Source: Moniliella sp. 'wahieum'
Lineage: Eukaryota; Basidiomycota; Moniliellomycetes; Moniliellales; Moniliellaceae
Assembly: GCA_003971905.1 (NCBI GenBank)
Contig: RSEE01000007.1
Location: 930,001 to 994,000, forward strand
Reading direction: 5' to 3'
Length of the DNA stretch: 64,000 nt
Position 1 is the stretch's first letter, and every line of letters starts with the position of its first letter. The translations under genes and the position numbers were made by a program. The notes under the pieces were generated by a model. The model did no database searches. It saw only the letters and a program-made list of their open reading frames with translations, and was not told the DNA's origin. Shown here one piece after another: positions 57,761 to 64,000 of the stretch.

Positions 57761-59168
57761 GTACACGTTTCTTGCCAATGGGGGACTATCCAATAATAAT
57801 GGCTAATCCTATAATTAAACCACAAAAAAGGAGATCTGTGGTATTTGGATAGATTGGTATTGCATATCGGGCCCGGTCGCCACATGTGTTCGAAAGGTTA
57901 GTATCACAGGCGCTGCAACGAGGCTCAGCGGGTACAGTTGCATCGGAGTCTCAGGGATGGCATCCAGTGAAATGTCCCACTGGTTTCAAAGTCCGTTAGA
58001 CAGCTTCTCCACCTGGTTGTATATTCAGCAAATCGAGACAGAGATGAAGAAGGATGGGAATGCGCATCGGAAGGATCCTGCCCTCCACGCCGTTTTGAGG
58101 TTGCGGTCATAGTCTCCCAGGTCATGTTTGACAACCTTCTTACGAAATGAGGCGACACTGGCGACACCCAACGTGGGCCCGCGGGCCTTACGTACCCAGT
58201 GGTGCGTCTCCACCTGCAAGTGGGTTCGGGTAGAAGCGTTCAGAACGTACCGTGAAGAGGAAAGGAACCAAATGAAGATACGCACATTAGCTACGATCTC
58301 GTAGCGGATAGCTGCCGCTATCGCTAGCGTTATTCTTGCCCGTACTTTTCTTGGCCTAGGCACCCTTTACAGCATCGATAACGGTGCCAGGAGGCCACGG
58401 TCTGACAGCGTGAGTTTTGGCCCATTCCTGTTCAACCCAACCTTCCTTTCTTCCTTTTGTCAGAGAGAAAGCTGGGTCTCGAGCGATTAAGATAGATAGT
58501 ACACACCGCACAGAAGGCTCCTAGAGATGAAGAGACGCTTCCCAGGCGCCTTCATTCAAGACATGACTAGCTGTTTTTGCGTTGTAAAACCAAAATGCGG
58601 TTAAACGGAAAAGATGCTGTGGTCAGCCTTAATCATCTGAAGGTCAAAAATGTTGGAGGCTTACAGACATAGGGCGGACTTGGTCAACAGCATCTCCAGT
58701 CCGCTTTTCTTCATCCTGACTCGCAGCGGCTTGCGACATGATGGGCGTCCGCGTCATGATCTCATGAAGAACCTTCCATTTTGGGCTTCATGGAGTTCAT
58801 ATTGCATTTCGTTTACTCCGCTTAGGGCTTCGCGGACGTGCGACCTGATCTCGGAGTCGGATCATGGTCCTCCACATGGGTGTCGGGCACGTCATGCTCG
58901 CCAACAGGCGGCTGGTCACGGCTTGGAAGTCGGCTTGGAGGTGAACAAACGTATGGCGGAGGTGTGCACGGATGTTGTCCTGCTGGTCTGTGGATACAGT
59001 CTAGTTGCTCGCCAGGCCACTGGCTGTCATAAAAATATCCACATCGGGTCTGATGGGAACCATATCGAGACTTGCGGGGTCCGAAAGCGTCCAGGAGGTG
59101 GGATGAATAAGCGCTGGACTCGCCCTTAATAACTGCTACTAGTGCTACTAAACATTTGCACATGAGAG
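57761..59168. other. Gene desert, no gene seen
   Basis: Includes an AT-rich stretch (57780-57870). Open frames of 112 and 217 codons on the minus strand were inspected and show no motif. Confidence 0.5.
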
Positions 59169-59284
59169 CTAAAGTAGAGGCTAGAGAATATACTCCTGCC
59201 CTCCAGGAAGGAATGTTGGAAGAAATGATAAGGAAGGGTCCCTTAGGCTGCGCCTTTACCCTACTGTGGCGCCACTTGGCGACT
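59169..59284 (+). repeat. Diverged direct repeat, copy A
   Basis: About 116 bp, similar to 59886-60005 (shared blocks TACTCCTGCCC, GCCTTTACC, ACTGTGG and CGCCACTTGGCGA). Confidence 0.75.
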
Positions 59285-59885
59285 GGCACTTTTGGCCTAG
59301 TATACGCCACATGGAACCATGCTCCAACTGTTATATAGATAGCGCACGTACTTGCACTGTGTAGTGCACCCTCCGCTTCGACGGACATAGTAGCGCACGG
59401 TAGAGTGTCCGGTGGGCTGAATAATGTTGTGAAAGACCAGAGAGCAGTCAGTTGACGGTGTATTGCATTTTGCACATGAGCGCATGAGCTACAGAGATGT
59501 TACGGGGAGCTGCGGTATCTCTTCCTGACGCAGAGCCCCGCATTTCGTAGGCATCTCTTCCAAACACGTCAGTACTCAGTCTCTACATGGCCTAGCAAGA
59601 AAGAGCTACAATAGTAAGGCATAAAGCGCAGTCTGTTCTGTCAAGTCCGCGGTCCGGTGGGCCGCAGCAAACAAAGGGTTCTGCCAAGACTGTGGGCGCA
59701 ATGGGAACAAAGCATCATACTCATACGCCCATATATTGAGCGGGCTGCGAAGGATGCCAGCTGCATGGATAGATAAGCTCTCTTGCTAGCCTATGTAGAG
59801 ACTGAAGACGTGCTAGTAAGAGGTGCCTATGACATGAGGGGCTCTGCATCGGGAGACACCGCAGCGCCTCGTATCAAGAGTCAAG
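59285..59885. other. Spacer between the two diverged repeat copies
   Basis: No gene or further repeat recognised. Confidence 0.5.
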
Positions 59886-60005
59886 AAAATACAGAGGCTA
59901 AAGATACTCCTGCCCCCTAAGAAGGAATATTGGAAGGAATGACCAGGAAGGTTTCGCGCTTTTGTGCTACGCCTTTACCATACTGTGGGGCGCCACTTGG
60001 CGATT
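59886..60005 (+). repeat. Diverged direct repeat, copy B
   Basis: Second copy of the 59169-59284 repeat, about 717 bp downstream, with several substitutions and small indels. Confidence 0.75.
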
Positions 60006-60410
60006 ACGGTGGCTCAACACCGTGCTGCAGCTTTGGTCGAGGACATCAAATTACGATTACGCCGAACCATGTCACTGAGAGGAGGAGTGTGGAGTTATCT
60101 CTATACTGCATCCCTATCTGTAAATCATTGACAGAGCTTTAAAGGCGTCGCAGTGCTCTCATGTACCACCTTCCGGTACGCGGTCTGCTGCGCCTCCTGC
60201 GTTACTTGAGTTGCTCCTTTGCTCAGGCCGATGATGCTGTTTTACTCACGCCCACCGTGTATTGGGATGCCGTGGGATGCACCTTGCACTCTGTACGATC
60301 CGCGCAACTCCACACAGCCCCTGTGCTGGCGCCCCGCACGGGGCCGCATGAGAGCACCAGTACAGCCCTGCTGCCTGCGGCGCCATCGACTGATCGCCTA
60401 CTGCGATCTC
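60006..60410. other. Gene desert, no gene seen
   Basis: Nothing recognised before the heptad arrays that begin at 60411. Confidence 0.45.
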
Positions 60411-60484
60411 AGATCTCAGATCTCATGCCAATCGATAATCTCTTCAAGCTTCGCTTCACTAATAGCTCTTCAAGCTTCAAGCTT
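60411..60484. repeat. AGATCT and AAGCTT heptad pairs
   Basis: AGATCT at 60411 and 60418 with C spacer, preceded by a truncated unit. AAGCTT at 60446, then a pair at 60472 and 60479. Confidence 0.88.
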
Positions 60485-60606
60485 CACTAACCATTAGTAA
60501 CTAGCTTCACCAGCACTCTAGTACTCGTCGCACTACGTGAGGCCTGGTGAAAAAATGGGAAATGGGAAACGCCCCTGCACACTTTTACATCAGCTGACGC
60601 GTGCCA

Positions 60607-60842
60607 CGTTCCGCCCACCCTGCCAGCGCGTATCTCTAGGGGAACGGTAGCTAAGGTGGCGATGAAGCACCAAGCTGCGGCTAGGCCCGGTGGTCTCGTC
60701 GGTGAGATTATTTTTGTCTCTCCAGCGTGGAAGGGTTCCAACGTGGAACGGTGGAACGGTGGCTACGGTGGCGACGGTGACCCAGCCCAACAGGCTGGGG
60801 CGAAGCCTCAGCAGACCGGGTCGTGGGCCCGGTGGTCTGCTA
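60607..60842. repeat. GC-rich dispersed element with two hairpins, copy 2 plus fragment
   Basis: The fragment at about 60640-60700 ends in TAGGCCCGGTGGTCT, as in copy 1. The fuller copy from 60718 has CTCCAGCGTGG, ACGGTGGCTACGGTGGCGA and both hairpins: GCTGGGGC/GCCTCAGC (60794-60812) and ACCGGGTC/GGCCCGGT (60815-60833). Each stem differs from copy 1 by one C-to-T change that leaves a G.T pair. Confidence 0.82.
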
Positions 60843-61117
60843 GTGATGCGCGTAGCGGTCGCCCACAGATCGCTCAGTTGGACGAGATGCAAAGAAAAGT
60901 AGTGTGTGATGCATGGAGCACAAATGTCTGCCCCATCGCTGGTCAACTGTGGCGAAGCAGCGAATACGCGGCGGAACACGGGGCCATCGCCCCGCACACA
61001 AAGATACGATGCGAGGCTGCTTGCCCCTCTGAGATCTGACCGGCCACCATCGAGGTTGCATAAGCAGATCCAGGGACCATTGCCTTTTGCTTGAACATTG
61101 AAGCTGGAAGACTGATG
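60843..61117. other. Spacer, no gene seen
   Basis: Nothing recognised between the hairpin element and the second GAYRTC block. Confidence 0.4.
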
Positions 61118-61308
61118 GCACTGATGTCGTTGTGATCGCCGATAACAGACTTGACCTCACTCGCGTCCTTGACACGAGGATAGCTAGAGAGAGCCGAGAT
61201 GGCGCTGACATCCTGGATGCCAGAATAAATAAGGTTTCTGACATCAGCGACATCAAGGCCACGATGGATATCGATGACGTGTACACTATCAAAAAGGGGT
61301 CGGTAGTG
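61118..61308. repeat. Second GAYRTC-dense block
   Basis: Five GAYRTC hexamers (GATGTC, GACATC three times, GATATC) in about 170 bp, followed by AAAGGGGTCGGTAGTG, the 16-mer shared in inverted orientation with about 57285-57300. Confidence 0.6.
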
Positions 61309-63425
61309 AGCGTCCTCTTGTTTTTAGCGTCCGACCCTCCGACCTCGTCCTCCAGCAATCCGTCAGTCCAGTCGCGCGAGCCCTCCTCTGGCCGCGTCGA
61401 TTTCCAGTCTCTATCCAGTATCAGTTGAGGCAGTGTTTGTCCGCCGCCTCCTCCTCCCGTCCCTAAGTCCCGGACGCTTCAGACACGTTACTACGGCCCA
61501 AGCCGGTGCAGACGCAGCCTTGCCACACGAGCAGCCGCCCCCCAAAGGCCTCTCCTCGTCCCTAGCTCCGCTCGGATCCACCAACTAGCCCAGACACAAA
61601 CAACCGTCAGTCGATGATGTTCCATTCTCCAAAAAGGGACTGTGCCCTTAAAATCTGGGGCGAGCGCTCGAGTTGGGGACTACTCGCTACAGTTTCCCTC
61701 CGACGCTTATAGCTCTCCAGGTGTTAGAACAGTTGACGGAATGAGGCAAGTAGGTGTGTTAAGAAATGACGTTTCAGCCTCTCTGTGAATCGTTATTTGT
61801 TTACCAAGAGAAAGACACCATTCTTCGTATCAATATGGTACACACACTATTGGCCTGTCTTTTAGGTCAACTCTATACGCCATTTCTGATCTCCAAACGG
61901 AAGACATTCCCTTCTCTTCACAGTTTGTTCAACTTTTAGGCCCGGGGAGCTGACTTGGAAGAGGATGAAAGGACCTGGTCTTTCTTTTGTGAAGCGGAGG
62001 GTGTACGCTTTGTTTCGAAAGGAGCGGGTAGAAATATTGCCACTCTAAAGGGCTCAAATGCCAAGATGCACATGCGTTCACCGCCAATTCTAGAGTTTCA
62101 ACCCTGAATGTGGCGGCGGTTGCTCTTGTGCTTCTTTTTCCGTTCTACTTTTCGACACTCGCATGTCTTTTTGGACATAGCAGGAGGCGTGTTTTGTGGG
62201 GAAAATACCCTCCTATAGATGAGGTGATTTCTCGCGTTTCAAGCTGTATGGAAACCGTCTGCTGCAACAGAACTGTTTTGTGGCCCCAACAGACAGAATA
62301 TTAGTCTATACTATGTGTGGTGGTTCGACCGGCTATCCTTACCCCTCTGTTGGTCTACTCTCTCTCCTCTTCGCCCCTCTCGACTGTGCAGTTAATGTGG
62401 ACGACGATTGGTAGTTCAAGATAATGGTGGAGGCGAGAATTATGTGAATCGCGCCCAGCTCACAAGAATTACACGTCATGATGTACTGCCTCGACTCTGA
62501 CTAGTAGGCATTGGACGCTCTTACTAATCGAAAGCCATCTCAGCGGCACATTCCTGGGAAGTTCTGTAACAGTCGGACTAAACGAGAGGAGACCAAGGTC
62601 CTGTCAGAGGGGGGGAAAAGGCAAGATCGTTCGTGGGAGGAAACAGAAAGCATCAGGCAAAGAACAGAGGCAAAAGGGAAGGACGAGCAAGAGACCGGAT
62701 GCAGAATTGGAAATTGGAGCGTCGGAGCTTAGTCATTCGGTGACAAGTTCCACACCGGTGTGCCTGCGTCATTAACCACAGCGCGCAGGCCAGCCCCATT
62801 GAGAAAACTAGTAGCTTATTAGCCCTGCTCTATCACCACTCGCAGGATTTTGGTGCCCTCTTCGGAAAGAGAGCGGCCCGGAGGAGATCTGGGACACTGT
62901 CTCCTCCCCTGGTGTTAAGGCGCTGCACTTTCAATTCGTGTCCCCTTTATCCCATGCGACTCGTTCATCACGGATCTCTCAAGTGTTTTTCCTGCAACAC
63001 ATCCCTACATTCCTCTTTGCTTCTTATCCTGACGGTCTGAGTGCAACACTGCCATAGGTCAGCTAGCGGTTCGAGCGCGAGAGGTAATGAGATGACATTG
63101 TGAGAGCTAAGTAGTATATTGGCCTTTTCATACCCCGCAGACTCGTTGGAGCCCACTGGAGCAACTAGAGGGACGGGTTTTGGGACACAAGGGGCACACA
63201 AGTCCAGCCATGTCGCAGAGAAGAATGATGGGTTCTGTATCACTAGATCATGATCGCTGGCCAACATCCGACTGCTAGCCAATGTCTATTCTTCCATTGT
63301 CGTCGTTGCAACGGATCCCGTCGCCCGAACTACTGACAATTCACTGGACACAAGATTAGGTAGTTTACAATCCATTCAAGGGTACTTTTTTTTTCACCAC
63401 AATGCCGTAGCCTTAAAGGGCACGC
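61309..63425. other. Gene desert, no gene seen
   Basis: Lower GC than the gene regions. No domain-bearing open frame, RNA gene or tandem repeat recognised. The right end is 3' flank of the argininosuccinate synthase gene. Confidence 0.55.
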
Positions 63426-64000
63426 TTAAAGCTGGTACGCCTTCTCGGCCGACACGCCGGCCAGGCCCTTGGCAGCCTGGCCCGTGCCAAAGCGCTTGAG
63501 GCGGATGGCCTGGACAGCAATGAAGCCGGTGGTCTGGTCGGGCTCAAAGCCACCCAACTCGTCCATGGAGGAGAACTTCTCGTCGTACAGCAGCTCGTCT
63601 GACGAACGGCCCTCAATCACCACGTTGCCCTTGTAGAGCTTGACACGCACCGTACCGTTCACCGTCTTCTGCGAGGCGGGAATGCAGGAGCGCACATACT
63701 CGCTCTCGGCGAGAAGAAGAACCCATAGTACAGGATCTCCGACAGCTTGGTCGTGACAATTTGGTCGCGAATGCGGCGCACCTCGCGGTCCAGCGTCAGA
63801 CCCTCAAGGTCAATGTGCGCCGCGCGAAGGATCGTCGCACCGGGCGACTCGTAGCACCCACGCGACTTGACACCAATAAACCGGTTCTCGACAATGTCCA
63901 CACGGCCCACACCGTGCTTACGCGCCAGCGCATTGAGCTTCAGGAAGATCTCCACACCGTCCGTGTAGGTCTTGCCAGTCGCCTTCTCGTGTACAGCAAC
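63426..64000 (-). CDS. ARG1: Argininosuccinate synthase, C-terminal part
   Basis: Joins citrulline and aspartate using ATP in arginine synthesis. The visible C-terminal part has EIFLKLNALARKHGVGRVD then IVENRFIGVKSRGCYESPG, the conserved tetramer/active-site segment with GVKSRGCYE, then THE-type helix RAAHIDLEGLTLDREVR and LSEILYYGFFFSP. After one missing base near 63715 it continues RSCIPASQKTVNGTVRVKL, YKGNVVIEGRSSD and LYDEKFSSMDELGGFEP, ending GVSAEKAYQL at a TAA (63426-63428). The N-terminal ATP-pyrophosphatase part lies beyond the right edge. No intron is visible in this stretch. Confidence 0.95.

Noticed and set aside
58822-59475. Minus-strand open frame of 217 codons in the gene desert
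   Set aside because: Its composition is not protein-like, there are no motifs, and part of it overlaps a diverged repeat copy.
54663-63425. Retroelement or DNA-transposon coding remnants in the desert
   Set aside because: I looked for reverse transcriptase, integrase, gag-like or transposase motifs and saw none. Only short non-coding repeats are supported.

Overview
The window looks like nuclear DNA of a basidiomycete fungus. The genes are fungal throughout: two ergosterol enzymes, an Ssn6-type corepressor, a Rsc1/Rsc2-type chromatin protein, a Sec4/Ypt2-type Rab and a TIS11-type zinc-finger protein. Genes are GC-rich and intron-poor, with 0-2 GT-AG introns of about 47-96 nt and CTAAC/CTGAC-like branch sites. 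This favours Ustilaginomycotina over the intron-rich Agaricomycotina or Pucciniomycotina. That placement is inference.

Layout. 1-1585: C-terminally open SH3/Ras-GEF gene (-). 2817-3660: mitoribosomal bS18m (-). 4187-8302: tricalbin-like SMP/C2 protein (-). 9924-10677: dihydrofolate reductase (+). 10781-12369: C-24(28) sterol reductase ERG4 (-). 14705-19401: a second SMP/C2 protein, Mug190-like (+). 19836-19920: tRNA-Asp with intron. 21115-22235: weak unrecognised candidate. 24765-27404: ER Hsp70-family LHS1 (-). 28110-30685: bromodomain plus BAH protein (-). 31649-31743: tRNA-Gln with intron. 33442-34168: Sec4-like Rab (+). 35518-36558: beta-hydroxyacid dehydrogenase (+). 37200-39272, with a possible first exon at 40291-40592: TIS11-type CCCH protein (-). 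42373-43008: tandem and hairpin repeats. 43300-44325: methylsterol oxidase ERG25 (-). 45226-45703: ribosomal uL14 (-). 46432-47410: BAR-domain Gvp36-like protein (+). 48015-50290: complex I 75-78 kDa subunit (-). About 50600-54662: Ssn6/Cyc8-like TPR corepressor (-). 54663-63425: gene-poor repeat desert. 63426-64000: argininosuccinate synthase, cut by the right edge (-).

Three points affect every reading of the window. First, most conserved genes carry isolated one-base frame slips, usually one base short within a homopolymer, more than 30 in all; they look like uncorrected long-read errors rather than pseudogenes. Second, the intergenic DNA holds many 7-bp tandem arrays built as a hexamer palindrome of form A-N4-T plus one spacer base. 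At least nine different palindromes occur in this format, sometimes mixed in one 7-bp register. This is the best candidate for something undescribed. Third, a dispersed GC-rich repeat ends in two adjacent near-perfect hairpins whose pairing is kept between copies.

Functional themes: sterol synthesis (ERG4, ERG25) and ER-plasma membrane lipid transfer (two SMP/C2 proteins), ER folding (LHS1, with UPRE-like promoter boxes), secretion (Sec4), mitochondrial function (complex I, bS18m) and transcription/mRNA control (Ssn6, bromo-BAH, TIS11). The genes are separately transcribed; no operon-like or biosynthetic cluster is claimed.
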